Under the pieces are notes generated by a model. It saw nothing but the letters and a program-made list of their open reading frames with translations, did no database searches and had not been told where the DNA came from. From contig CALZYS010000006.1 in NCBI GenBank assembly GCA_945830345.1, positions 1 to 45,922 on the forward strand: a stretch of DNA of 45,922 nt, in the 5' to 3' direction. The position numbers were made by a program, and so were the translations under genes. Every line of letters begins with the position of its first letter. Positions within the stretch are counted from its first letter, which is position 1. The stretch comes from an uncultured Prevotella sp. GTDB lineage: Bacteria > Bacteroidota > Bacteroidia > Bacteroidales > Bacteroidaceae. This document shows, one piece after another, positions 37,640 to 45,922 of this stretch.

Positions 37640-37677
37640 CAATGACAAATATCACTTATATATATAATAAGGTAATA

Positions 37678-38145
37678 ATGGATAAAAGAGAACTTATGTT
37701 AAGAGCCATAGAGCTTTCAAAAGAGAGCGTGAAGGCAGGCGGTGGTCCGTTTGGGGCGGTTATCGCCCGCAACGGCGAGATAGTGGCAGAGGCAGCCAAC
37801 AGGGTGACCATCGACTGCGACCCGACTGCCCATGCCGAGGTGTCGGCAATACGCAAGGCAGCCAAGGCATTGGGCACCTTCGACCTCAGCGGCTGCGAGA
37901 TATTCACCTCGTGCGAACCGTGTCCGATGTGCTTCGGAGCCATCTATTGGGCTCATCTCGACAAGATTTATTTCGCCAACGACCGTAAGGATGCCGCCGA
38001 CATCGGTTTTGATGATGATTTCATCTACAAGGAGATTGCCCTGACACCCGAAGAAAGGCAAAAGCCCTCAGAGATTCTCATGAGAGAGGAAGCTCTGCGG
38101 GCCTTTGAGATGTGGAGGGAGAAGGGGGATAAGACCGAGTATTGA
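37678..38145 (+). CDS. guaD: Guanine deaminase (cytidine deaminase-like fold)
   Basis: Converts guanine to xanthine in purine salvage. The 155-residue product has the zinc deaminase motifs: HAE (zinc ligand His52, proton shuttle Glu54) and PCPMC (Cys82, Cys85). The stretch AIYWAHLDKIYFANDRKDAADIGFDDDFIYKE and the C-terminal MWREKGDKTEY end closely resemble the Bacillus GuaD pattern (TDAAEAGFDDSFIYKEI, ending in KKEY) rather than the tRNA adenosine deaminase TadA. ATG 37678 is chosen because the promoter lies at 37608-37639. Monocistronic, with a convergent ispF 47 nt beyond its stop. A broader nucleoside deaminase role is the alternative. Confidence 0.87.
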   Translation: MDKRELMLRAIELSKESVKAGGGPFGAVIARNGEIVAEAANRVTIDCDPTAHAEVSAIRKAAKALGTFDLSGCEIFTSCEPCPMCFGAIYWAHLDKIYFANDRKDAADIGFDDDFIYKEIALTPEERQKPSEILMREEALRAFEMWREKGDKTEY

Positions 38146-38192
38146 GGATTGCCTGCAAAACTGGCAATAACGGTGGCTGGATTGCCCAGTGG

Positions 38193-38669
38193 CTATTTCT
38201 GGATGAGGACGGTGGCATAGGCACTGATGCCCTCCTCGCGACCGGTGAAGCCGAGCTTCTCGGTGGTTGTCGCCTTGATGGAGACATCATCCTCTTCACA
38301 GCCAATGATGTTGGCAAGACACGCCTTCATTGCGGGGATATGAGGGTTAATCTTGGGTCGCTCGGCGCATATTGTGGCATCGATATTGCCTAAGGTGTAT
38401 CCCTTTGTGGCAATGAGATCAACGGTCTTTTTTAAGAGTATCTTACTGTCGATGTCGAGAGTGTCAGCCGACGTATCGGGGAAGTGATACCCTATGTCGC
38501 GCATATTGGCGGCGCCCAAGAGAGCGTCGCAGATGGCATGTATCAACACGTCTGCATCGCTGTGACCAAGAAGCCCCAGGCTATGCTCAATCTTTATTCC
38601 TCCCATCCACAAATCACGGCCTTCAACCAACTTGTGGACATCAAATCCAAATCCAACTCTTATTTTCAT
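38193..38669 (-). CDS. ispF: 2-C-methyl-D-erythritol 2,4-cyclodiphosphate synthase
   Basis: Non-mevalonate isoprenoid enzyme forming the cyclic diphosphate MEcPP. The 158-residue product is complete. It starts MKIRVGFGFDVHK, where Asp10 and His12 are metal ligands, followed by LLGHSDADVLIHAICDALLGA (third metal His and the DADV motif), GYHFPDT, NIDATICAERPKI and the KATTTEKLGFTGREEGI substrate loop. It follows porV by 57 nt on the same strand with no clear promoter in the gap, so it is probably the last gene of the FAH-porU-porV-ispF unit. Convergent with guaD. Confidence 0.96.
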   Translation of the reverse strand: MKIRVGFGFDVHKLVEGRDLWMGGIKIEHSLGLLGHSDADVLIHAICDALLGAANMRDIGYHFPDTSADTLDIDSKILLKKTVDLIATKGYTLGNIDATICAERPKINPHIPAMKACLANIIGCEEDDVSIKATTTEKLGFTGREEGISAYATVLIQK

Positions 38670-38726
38670 TTATAATGAAAAATTAAAATATTAAAGTTTC
38701 GTTTGCGCAGCCATCTTCATTCAAAA

Positions 38727-39893
38727 TTAGCGCCTGAAAAGATCCTTTATTCCGTCCATATCGAATGTGAGGGAGAAACGCAAGGTCTGGTCAAGAGGAT
38801 TACTCTGGGCGGTCGAGATGACATATCCCACGTCGAGCGAGAAAACATTCATGCGGAATCCTCCACCAACAGTAAAATACTTACGATTGCCTTTATTTGC
38901 GCTCTCATGATGATAACCGCCGCGGATGGAGAACTGGTCGTGATAAACATATTCGGCACCCACGCTCCATTGTATCTCCTGCAACTCCTCCTTGAATCCT
39001 CCGGGAGCATCGCTGAAACTTTTGAAAATACCCGAAATCGAACTTACATTACTATATTCCTCGATAATTCGCGCCTGATAGTCGGCACTGCTCTCGCCTT
39101 CCCTCTGCACCGGCACCGTAGGTACAAGCAACTTATTGGCATCTGCCGAAATGGCAAAGCGGTTGTATTCATTAACCGGTACGAGCAACGAGGCACCAAT
39201 ACGCAGGTTAGCCGGTAAGAACTGGCTTCGGTCGTCGCCGTAATATGATATCTTGCTACCGATATTGCTGATGTTCATACCTAATCCGAGCTGACACTCG
39301 CGGTTGCCGATATTGATGTAGTTCTGATAATACATCGCCAAGTCGGCGGCAAATGCCGAAGCCGGTTTTGAGTCCTCCTCATAGTTGTAGCGCAAGTCGG
39401 AGTAAATCCATCTGAATGCAGCAGCCAATGAGAATTTCTCACTGATCATGAGCGAATAAGCCACGTCGAGCGACATCTCGTAGGGCTTTACCGTCATTGC
39501 GTTCTCGGCTTCCGAGGTATATACCTCACCGAGGGAGAAATATCTCAGCGAACCGCTTATAGCACTGTAATCACCAATGCGGTAATATCCAGCAACATAA
39601 GCGAGGTCGATGTCGTTCACCAACTGTCGCAACCACGGCGTATAGTTGAGCGAGATACCCGAGCGACTGATGCAGAAGGGATACTTGGCGGGATTCCAAA
39701 ACTGCGAATTGACGTCGGGATCGGTGGCTGCACCCACATCACCCATACCCGCAGCCCTCGCGTCGGGGGCGATGGTCTGGGATATCACGGCATGCTCAAC
39801 GGGATTAAACGAGTTGATCTTATCGTCCTCTGCCGCCATCGTGAGAGCCACGAATAAGGCCACCAACGATGATAGTATTCTTGATTTTGTCAT
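38727..39893 (-). CDS. porV: Type IX secretion outer-membrane protein PorV (LptO)
   Basis: Outer-membrane beta-barrel shuttle that carries type IX substrates from the translocon to the PorU sortase. The 388-residue product has a signal peptide (MTKSRILSSLVALFVALTMA) and the conserved start ISQTIAPDARAAGMGDVGAATDPDVNSQFWNPAKY, the PorV/PorQ-family mark, then a FadL-like barrel rich in alternating strands, ending RFSLTFDMDGIKDLFRR. Adjacency to porU (54 nt) separates it from PorQ. Its presence means this organism can export CTD proteins such as the small protein encoded at 8346-8807. Confidence 0.93.
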   Translation of the reverse strand: MTKSRILSSLVALFVALTMAAEDDKINSFNPVEHAVISQTIAPDARAAGMGDVGAATDPDVNSQFWNPAKYPFCISRSGISLNYTPWLRQLVNDIDLAYVAGYYRIGDYSAISGSLRYFSLGEVYTSEAENAMTVKPYEMSLDVAYSLMISEKFSLAAAFRWIYSDLRYNYEEDSKPASAFAADLAMYYQNYINIGNRECQLGLGMNISNIGSKISYYGDDRSQFLPANLRIGASLLVPVNEYNRFAISADANKLLVPTVPVQREGESSADYQARIIEEYSNVSSISGIFKSFSDAPGGFKEELQEIQWSVGAEYVYHDQFSIRGGYHHESANKGNRKYFTVGGGFRMNVFSLDVGYVISTAQSNPLDQTLRFSLTFDMDGIKDLFRR

Positions 39894-39947
39894 TGTTACG
39901 ATTATTTCCTTATGATATTTGTCTATTTGATAAAACGAGCGAAAGGC

Positions 39948-42900
39948 TTATTTATTGCTTAGCACAATCAATTTCTTTGCCTTCGACGTGAACATTCCCT
40001 CGGCTGTCGTTATGCGGGCCCTGTAGAGATACACTCCCGTATTCACCGCCGAACCGCCCACTGAGCAGGCATTCCACTTGACGAGCGTCGTATTGCCCGA
40101 GGCTGTCTCATTGGTCTTCGCCGTAGCCACCTTGCGCCCCGAGATGTCGAATATTTCTATCTCCACATCCAACTGCGCCCCAGCCCTGTCGTGAGTTACG
40201 ATGAACGTGGTAGAGTTGCGCACCGGATTGTCGGTGGCACTGATGTCATACACGTTGGGGGACGACTTGTCATCCACCAAAAACAAGAGTTCGGCCACCG
40301 ACGAATTGTTGAGCACATCCCACGAGCGGAACTGCAGTCGGTGCTCTCCCGAAGCGAGCGTCGGGATTGAGAATCCCACCTTTCCGCTCTGGTAGCTGCC
40401 GTAGTCAAATGAGAACGAGTCGTTGATGTTGTATGTCATTGCAGGCGAAGCGTCGATGACGAGTGTCATGTCATGTCCGATACCGGTACCAGTGGCATTG
40501 ATGCCACTCTCGTCGTATATCTCTGCCATAAAGAATGGCGTGGGATTAACCTTGTCACCATTAACGAACGACGGGGTGTTGAGATAGCAGAACACTGACG
40601 GACCTATGGAGTCGAGGGGCAGATTGCCTGTACCATTGAACGCCACTCCGCCGTTGACACCATTTATCTGACTCTTGCCGTCGCCACTATTGGCAAAAAG
40701 CACTATCCTGCCCTCACCGTCGTTGTAGGAGATATCCTTGGGCACCATAAACTCAAAGGCGAACCTGCCGTTGTCGATGGTGTTCTGCCCCTTATAGATA
40801 GTAGATGGCCGGTCGAGGAATTCGAATGCCGTCTCCGCACCGTCACTCGACGTGTTCTGCAATCTGCATATCACCTTTTCCTCGGCTCCTTGCACCACCG
40901 CCGTGAGTGTGCCGCCAAATGAGGCATCGCTCACACTGCCACTCACCTTTACCATATCTCCAGCCCTGAGCGTCAGCAGGTTGGTTGCATCCAAAGGTTG
41001 GTTGTTCACGCTATCCACTCGGATTGCCGTTGTGGGTAGATTGAGCCGTAGCGCAGGGTCGCCTAACAGAGTGTATTGCAGTTTGTTGGCACTTAGGTCG
41101 CTATAGTTCATGCCCGACGGTATCTCGGTCACCATGCCGGCGAGCGACGCCTTTGCCATTCGTGCAGCTTCACCGATGGCCACTGGCTTGCCGTTGTATT
41201 CCGACAGCACAAACTTTGTGAAGAGCTGGTTCATATAGCTATTCTGCAACTGATATACCGTGCGCGTTGTGCCATAGAAGGCTATAGCCCCACCCTTCTC
41301 GTTGAATATGGCAGCCTCGCCGATATTGTCCTGTTGACCGTCAAACGGCAGTATGTCGCAAGCAGCCGTCACCCACAATGCCATTGTTTTCGACTGTATG
41401 TCACTGAAATCGCCTATCTTCAACACTGTTTCATGCGAAAGCTGGTTGGGACCGCCATGACCGCTATAGTTCATTATCAATGCTCCGTCGGCCATGTATT
41501 TGGTAATGAGATTACGTGCGTCGGGGAAGGTATTGCCAGTGGATGACTTCTCTAATTTATATGCATCCCACATTATCTTCTTCACGTCGAGAGCCGGACG
41601 TGTTGCTGAAATAACCTTCGCCACATTGTCGGCATCTATCATGTGGGCATTGTTGTTGCCGTCGTCGCCCATCACCACCACCGTGTTCTGCCACACTCCC
41701 GGATTGGGATTCTCGCCGTATTCTATTATCTTGTCCACTAACAGTTTCGCCTCGGCGTCGTTGCGCACCGGCAGTCTGCCCACAGCCACGTCGGGCTTTC
41801 CAGTACAGTTGTTGTAGTTGCCTCCTACTTGTATCTCCTCCTCGTCGTCGAGCATGCAGAAGAAGTCGTCCGACACAAAACAACTCACGTCGTTGAGCGA
41901 GTTCTCACTCTCGAAGCATAGTAGGAAATCATCGGGACTCAACCTCGCCCAATCCGCCGTAAGCATACGGTTGTCCCATGCTCCGTCGCCGAAGAGCAGC
42001 AGATACTTAGGTGCCTCGTCGGGCGTGGCAGCCCGGTCGTAAAGCATCTTCATGTATCGGCGATAGGCTGTGGCATCGGGCGTACCACTCGAAAACTCGT
42101 TGAATATTTCGTCAGCAGGCACTATGTTCACCGTCAGTCCGTCGTGCGTTCGATGGTAGTCGGCAAGTCGCTCGGCATGCTGCCTCTGCTTCTGGGTCGT
42201 GGGGATGATGATCACCATATCGGCAATCGGGTCGGCATGGTGGTTCTGGTTGGTGATGCCATATACGTATTCCGCCGTGGGGAATTGCCCGCTTGTGAGA
42301 TTAGGCGGGGGCAGCACAGCAGTTGACGTCATCGAGATATAGTCGAGGCGCATGGTGGCGGAGCCGTTCTGCCTTACGGTCACCTTGTTATCTCCGTTGA
42401 CTATGTTTTTGACGTTGAATGTCCTCGTGACAAGAGTTGCAGCATCATACGAGCCCGGGGCGGATATTGATATATTTAAAGATGTATCGTTGAGAGCCAC
42501 CGTGGCGGATGTGGCGGCGTCGGCAGTGAGGGCGATGGTCATTGAACCTATGCCGTCACTCGACTTCAGGTTTAGCGTATATTCGCGACTCTCGCCATTG
42601 CCTATCACCTTGCTGTCAAACAGATGTCTGCCTCCGTGAAACCATGCATAATCGTCCACCTCATAGAGGGCATAGGTCGTTTGCTTGGAGTTAAAATCCC
42701 CATTCCCACAGAGCGAGGCCACGAATGAGGCACTATCGGCGGTTAGCGGTTCGTCGCCTTCGGTGATGAAGTAATAACCATAATTAGAATATGTATTGCG
42801 CACGCGCGTTCCCTTGGCATTCCACGACACAGGCCCTTGGGCAAGGAAGAGCTTGCGCCCAACTGTGGCGTATGTGGCTATCTCCTTGAGGTCGTCGGTG

Positions 42901-43517
42901 GCGGCAAGATAGTCGGCTGTGAGTTTCTCGGGTTGCAGTGCTCCTCCGTATCCATACACCTTCACCCTCGCCAAGTCGCTGAATCCCGCTCTCTTGATCA
43001 CCTCGGGCGTCAGCTGATGAATACCACTCTCGCCCACTCTTATCTTTGCCCACCGGCCTTCCCTCAGCACACTGTTCTGGGCATATCTCCCCTCCTCGGC
43101 TGCTCTCGTGGCGGCGGCACTGCGTGACGACTTGCGCACGAGATTGAGCCCGAAACTCACCATCTTCTGGTATCTGCCGTCGCGATACACCAAGGGCAGC
43201 AACCATACGTCTATCTTGCCCACCTTGCGCTCCACCGACAAGTGGCTGTTCACCACCGGCAGTTCGGGCAGTGAGTCGTGAGCTATAGCATTGAGTCGGG
43301 CAATGTCGGCTTTCGACATGTCGATAAACTGCGGATACACTAATTCCACCTCATAGGCGCCCGACGAGGCATAGTCGGTGCCAAGGTCGAATGTGTGGTT
43401 GAATATAGGCAAACGGCTGTCAATCCTGACCTCCTCGGCGGTCAGGTTGAAGTATTGCGCCCTTGATGTCGCAAAACTCAATATGGCAACTATTGCCAAT
43501 AATATCAGTTTCTTCAT
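39948..43517 (-). CDS. porU: Type IX secretion system sortase PorU
   Basis: Surface cysteine peptidase (C25, gingipain-like) that removes C-terminal sorting domains and joins cargo to lipopolysaccharide. The 1189-residue product has a signal peptide (MKKLILLAIVAILSFATSRA), an N-terminal beta region, the C25 fold about 430-830 with catalytic His687 (NYSGHGGPN) and Cys720 (TAACD), Ig-like regions, and its own C-terminal domain (IFDISGRKVATA; GVYLYRARI; KKLIVL). Length is typical of PorU (about 1150-1200). Its ATG overlaps the FAH-family stop in an ATGA junction, which points to translational coupling, and porV follows after 54 nt. Confidence 0.94.
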   Translation of the reverse strand: MKKLILLAIVAILSFATSRAQYFNLTAEEVRIDSRLPIFNHTFDLGTDYASSGAYEVELVYPQFIDMSKADIARLNAIAHDSLPELPVVNSHLSVERKVGKIDVWLLPLVYRDGRYQKMVSFGLNLVRKSSRSAAATRAAEEGRYAQNSVLREGRWAKIRVGESGIHQLTPEVIKRAGFSDLARVKVYGYGGALQPEKLTADYLAATDDLKEIATYATVGRKLFLAQGPVSWNAKGTRVRNTYSNYGYYFITEGDEPLTADSASFVASLCGNGDFNSKQTTYALYEVDDYAWFHGGRHLFDSKVIGNGESREYTLNLKSSDGIGSMTIALTADAATSATVALNDTSLNISISAPGSYDAATLVTRTFNVKNIVNGDNKVTVRQNGSATMRLDYISMTSTAVLPPPNLTSGQFPTAEYVYGITNQNHHADPIADMVIIIPTTQKQRQHAERLADYHRTHDGLTVNIVPADEIFNEFSSGTPDATAYRRYMKMLYDRAATPDEAPKYLLLFGDGAWDNRMLTADWARLSPDDFLLCFESENSLNDVSCFVSDDFFCMLDDEEEIQVGGNYNNCTGKPDVAVGRLPVRNDAEAKLLVDKIIEYGENPNPGVWQNTVVVMGDDGNNNAHMIDADNVAKVISATRPALDVKKIMWDAYKLEKSSTGNTFPDARNLITKYMADGALIMNYSGHGGPNQLSHETVLKIGDFSDIQSKTMALWVTAACDILPFDGQQDNIGEAAIFNEKGGAIAFYGTTRTVYQLQNSYMNQLFTKFVLSEYNGKPVAIGEAARMAKASLAGMVTEIPSGMNYSDLSANKLQYTLLGDPALRLNLPTTAIRVDSVNNQPLDATNLLTLRAGDMVKVSGSVSDASFGGTLTAVVQGAEEKVICRLQNTSSDGAETAFEFLDRPSTIYKGQNTIDNGRFAFEFMVPKDISYNDGEGRIVLFANSGDGKSQINGVNGGVAFNGTGNLPLDSIGPSVFCYLNTPSFVNGDKVNPTPFFMAEIYDESGINATGTGIGHDMTLVIDASPAMTYNINDSFSFDYGSYQSGKVGFSIPTLASGEHRLQFRSWDVLNNSSVAELLFLVDDKSSPNVYDISATDNPVRNSTTFIVTHDRAGAQLDVEIEIFDISGRKVATAKTNETASGNTTLVKWNACSVGGSAVNTGVYLYRARITTAEGMFTSKAKKLIVLSNK

Positions 43518-44131
43518 TTACAATAAAAGTCAAGCACTTTCCGGTCTTCAAGATAACCCTCAAGATGGTCGTCGATGTGCACTGGGCCTATGCCCGCAGG
43601 AGTGCCCGTATATAGTATGTCGCCGGTCTTCAGTGTGAAAAACTGGCTGATGTAGGCAATTATCTGGTCGATGGTGAATAGCATGTCGCTCGTCACTCCC
43701 TGCTGCACCGTCGTGCCGTTGATGTCGAGATGGAATCTCATTGCCTGCAGATTGAGGAATTTCTCCTTCTCCACCCACTCGCCGATGGCAGCCGAACCGT
43801 CGAATCCCTTAAACAAGTCCCAGGGCAACCCCTTGTCGCGCATGGGTTTCTGTATGTCTCTCGCCGTGAAGTCGATGCCCACGGTCACAGCGTCGTAGTA
43901 TCTGTGGGCAAATCGCTCTGGAATACTCTTTCCTAATCGGCATATCCTCACCACCACCTCCGTCTCATAGTCCACCTGTCGGCTCCAGTCGGGGATGAAG
44001 AAGGGCTTGCGGTCCTTCAGCAACGCCGAGTCGCACTTGGTGAAAATTACAGGGCTCTCTGGTTTATATAACGCGCCATCCAGCTCTTTATTGTGCTGGA
44101 TATAGTTCATTCCTACTGCAAATATCTTCAT
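43514..44131 (-). CDS. Fumarylacetoacetate hydrolase-family protein
   Basis: Metal-dependent hydrolase or decarboxylase of the FAH fold; likely acts on a small beta-keto acid such as an acylpyruvate or oxaloacetate. The 205-residue product carries the family metal ligands: DYETEVVVRI (Glu56, Glu58) and VGIDFTARD (Asp87). It also has KGLPWDLFKGFDGSAAIG, LFTIDQIIAYISQFFTLKTGDILYTGTPAGIGP. Starting at ATG 44131 (MKIFAVGMNY) rather than 44185 is decided by the promoter at 44155-44186. It is the first gene before porU and overlaps its start by four bases. Exact substrate is unknown; members of this size include acylpyruvases and oxaloacetate decarboxylases. Confidence 0.9.
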   Translation of the reverse strand: MKIFAVGMNYIQHNKELDGALYKPESPVIFTKCDSALLKDRKPFFIPDWSRQVDYETEVVVRICRLGKSIPERFAHRYYDAVTVGIDFTARDIQKPMRDKGLPWDLFKGFDGSAAIGEWVEKEKFLNLQAMRFHLDINGTTVQQGVTSDMLFTIDQIIAYISQFFTLKTGDILYTGTPAGIGPVHIDDHLEGYLEDRKVLDFYCK

Positions 44132-44154
44132 ATTATGTTTTTTTATATTTTTTG

Positions 44155-44186
44155 CAAAGATAAGAAAACATTGGCTAACAATCAAA
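44155..44186 (-). promoter_or_regulatory. Promoter of the FAH-porU-porV-ispF unit
   Basis: Minus-strand TTTG (plus 44183-44186), exactly 20 nt, TATCTTTG (plus 44155-44162), a full consensus match. Start point near 44148 gives a leader of about 17 nt. Confidence 0.78.
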
Positions 44187-44268
44187 TAATCATTCTATTT
44201 TTGTTAAATTTTAACACTGAAAGAATATTTTTCCCTACGATTGAGTGTCATTTTTTGAAATTCTTCGT

Positions 44269-44276
44269 ATCTTTGC
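44269..44276 (+). promoter_or_regulatory. -7 box for the 76-residue protein gene
   Basis: TATCTTTG fits TAnnTTTG, 41 nt before the ATG at 44318. A TTG (44242-44244) lies 24 nt upstream; no exact -33 match. Confidence 0.5.
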
Positions 44277-44317
44277 ACCCAAATTCACAACTATTGCACT
44301 CAGAAAAAAAACTGTAT

Positions 44318-44548
44318 ATGAATAGAGATATCACCTGGCAATCCAAATACGACGCCTTGTGGACATTCGTCAGTGAGAACCACCGCGGTCCATCGCGCCA
44401 TCATCTCGAGGAGAAGCGTATGCTCAACTGGTTGAAATACAACCGCAAGATGCTCAACAAGGGAGCCCTCACGCCCGAGAAGTGCGACCTCATCATGCGC
44501 CTAAGAGCTTATATTGCCTCATTCAATCGCATCAACCAGTATATGTGA
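44318..44548 (+). CDS. 76-residue protein resembling a single helicase-associated domain
   Basis: Small basic, helical protein of unproven function. The pattern W..KYDALWTFV..NHRGPS, then MLNWLKYNRKMLNKGALTPEKCDLIMRLR resembles one helicase-associated (HA) domain, a short helical unit usually present in tandem at the ends of large helicases and thought to bind nucleic acid. Here it stands alone. ATG 44318 (MNRDITWQSKYDALW) is chosen because the longer frame from 44093 runs through an AT-rich non-coding stretch and upstream of the -7 box. It is flanked by the divergent FAH-porU unit and by gltB on the same strand. Nucleic-acid binding is inference from fold resemblance only. Confidence 0.72.
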   Translation: MNRDITWQSKYDALWTFVSENHRGPSRHHLEEKRMLNWLKYNRKMLNKGALTPEKCDLIMRLRAYIASFNRINQYM

Positions 44549-44709
44549 CACTTGATAATGCGCCTTGAGGCGGATGCTTTCACAATTTCACATACATTAC
44601 ATATGTTTTCATTTTTCAATGATTCACATTACAAAACGAAAGCAAAGTGAGGAAAAATGTGATAAAGTGTAATTCTTGGCGATTTTCCTGAATTTATTCT
44701 CCATTATTA

Positions 44710-44741
44710 TTTGTCAAATTGACAGAAAAGCCGTAATTTTG
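44710..44741 (+). promoter_or_regulatory. gltB promoter
   Basis: TTTG (44710-44713), exactly 20 nt, TAATTTTG (44734-44741), full consensus match. It lies 39 nt before the predicted ATG at 44781. Confidence 0.78.
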
Positions 44742-44780
44742 CACGCAAATTGTAAGTTATTAAAGTAATTTTCAAACTTA

Positions 44781-45922
44781 ATGCAACAAAATATGGCAAA
44801 TGGATTGTATAATGCCGAATACGAACACGATGCGTGTGGAGTCGGCATGGTGGTTAACATCCACGGTAACAAAAGCCACGACTTGGTTGACAATGCGCTG
44901 AAGGTGCTTGAGAACATGCGCCACAGAGGTGCTGAGGGTGCCGACGGTCGTACAGGAGATGGTGCGGGTATCATGCTTCAGATACCCCACGAGTTTATAT
45001 TGCTTCAGGGTATTCCCGTGCCCGAAAAGGGAAAATACGGCACTGGTCTTATATTCCTTCCCAAGGACGAAGCCAAGCAGAGCGAGATTCTCTCTATCAT
45101 GATTGAGGAGATAGAGCGCGAGGGATTGTCGCTTATGCACCTTCGCAATGTGCCCACCAACCCCGACTGCCTGGGTGAGTCGGCTGCCGCCTCCGAGCCA
45201 GCCATCAAGCAGGTGTTCGTTACGGGAGTGAGTGATGACAAGGTGCCTGTCTTCGAGCGTACCTTATATATAATAAGAAAGAAAATCGAGAAGCGCGTAA
45301 AGGACAAGGATTTCTATATCTGCTCGCTCTCGTCGAAGAATATCGTCTATAAGGGCATGCTGACAAGTTTGCAGGTGAGACAGTATTATCCCGACCTCAC
45401 CAACAACTACTTCACCAGCGGTCTTGCCCTTGTGCACAGCCGTTTCTCAACAAACACATTCCCCACATGGAGCCTTGCCCAGCCGTTCCGCCTCCTGGCA
45501 CATAACGGCGAGATAAACACTATCCGTGGTAACCGCGGATGGATGCAGGCACGCGAGAGTGTATTGAATTCTCAGGCATTGGGCGACATACGCCAGATTT
45601 CGCCCATCGTGCAACCGGGAATGTCGGATTCGGCATCCTTGGACAACGTCTTCGAGTTCTTCGTGATGAGCGGTCTGTCATTGCCCCACGCCATGAGTGT
45701 GATGGTGCCCGAGAGTTTCAACGACAAGAACCCGATTTCCGAGGACTTGAAGGCATTCTATGAATACCATTCAATTCTGATGGAGCCGTGGGACGGACCT
45801 GCAGCCCTGCTCTTCAGCGACGGACGCTATGCCGGCGGTATGCTCGACCGCAACGGTCTTCGTCCCGCACGCTACACCATCACCAAGAACGACATGATGG
45901 TAGTGGCAAGTGAGGTGGGAGT
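44781..45922 (+). CDS. gltB: Glutamate synthase large subunit, 3' end outside window
   Basis: Transfers the amide of glutamine to 2-oxoglutarate, giving two glutamates. Only the first 380 codons are seen (family about 1500). The frame starts ATG 44781 (MQQNMANGLYN) or, in frame, ATG 44793. Class II amidotransferase features: EHDACGVGMV with Cys19 as the expected N-terminal nucleophile after propeptide removal, RHRGAEGADGRTGDGAG-type loop (here RHRGAEG), HSRFSTNTFPTW, LLAHNGEINTIRGN, SDSASLDN, MEPWDGPAAL and DRNGLRPARY. The frame is open at the right edge without a stop. A gltD small-subunit gene would be expected downstream. Confidence 0.95.
   Translation, partial: MQQNMANGLYNAEYEHDACGVGMVVNIHGNKSHDLVDNALKVLENMRHRGAEGADGRTGDGAGIMLQIPHEFILLQGIPVPEKGKYGTGLIFLPKDEAKQSEILSIMIEEIEREGLSLMHLRNVPTNPDCLGESAAASEPAIKQVFVTGVSDDKVPVFERTLYIIRKKIEKRVKDKDFYICSLSSKNIVYKGMLTSLQVRQYYPDLTNNYFTSGLALVHSRFSTNTFPTWSLAQPFRLLAHNGEINTIRGNRGWMQARESVLNSQALGDIRQISPIVQPGMSDSASLDNVFEFFVMSGLSLPHAMSVMVPESFNDKNPISEDLKAFYEYHSILMEPWDGPAALLFSDGRYAGGMLDRNGLRPARYTITKNDMMVVASEVG

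Noticed and set aside
38148..38168. ATTGCC/GGCAAT inverted repeat between guaD and ispF as terminator
   Set aside because: Only six base pairs with a 9-nt loop and no T-run; too weak to call.

Overview
The window looks like a Bacteroidales chromosome segment, most likely Prevotella/Segatella or a close relative. The reasons are two SusC/SusD pairs, large beta-propeller/Y_Y_Y sensor regulators, type IX secretion genes (porU, porV), lipoprotein signals of the Bacteroidota type, and promoters with the Bacteroidota -33/-7 pattern TTTG-N20-TAnnTTTG. The genus is inferred from gene content and order, not from a marker gene. Both ends are cut: the left inside a type I pullulanase, the right inside glutamate synthase large subunit.

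Layout. (1) 1-5580, plus strand: end of a starch locus (pullulanase, SusA-like GH13 amylase), then an NhaD-type antiporter. The two gaps after the GH13 genes hold diverged copies of one roughly 190-nt element with inverted-repeat ends. (2) 5581-5984: a gene-free stretch with two families of short tandem repeats and a GC-rich hairpin. (3) 5985-18863, minus strand: a polysaccharide utilization locus running regulator > susC > susD > surface lipoprotein > small type IX-type secreted protein > GH43 arabinanase-like enzyme. Its regulator joins the sensor propeller directly to an AraC-type DNA-binding domain, with no kinase or receiver. (4) 19185-33960, minus strand: a xylan locus running full hybrid two-component regulator > GH67 alpha-glucuronidase > susC > susD > IPT-type surface binding protein > GH10 xylanase. 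The GH10 domain is split by two carbohydrate-binding modules, and susC carries one in-frame amber codon. (5) 34150-36632, plus strand: a GPH/MFS sugar symporter and a signal-less GH43, diverging from the regulator. (6) 36690-44548: housekeeping genes tcdA, guaD, ispF and the likely operon FAH-family hydrolase > porU > porV > ispF, then a 76-residue protein. (7) 44781 to the right end: gltB.

How it fits together (inference). Regions 3-5 read as one xylan/arabinoxylan module. The surface GH10 and binding lipoproteins cut and hold xylan, SusC/SusD pairs import oligosaccharides, periplasmic GH67 removes (methyl)glucuronic acid, the symporter brings small products into the cytoplasm and the cytoplasmic GH43 finishes them. 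The second susC/D set with a secreted GH43 probably handles arabinose-rich chains. The full hybrid regulator probably drives the xylan genes and the kinase-less regulator the other set.

Points most worth a second look: the module of about 160 residues found three times in the GH43 and its neighbouring lipoprotein, the kinase-less sensor regulator with phased direct repeats at the adjacent susC promoter, the amber codon in the xylan susC, and several repeat elements that begin at or just after stop codons.
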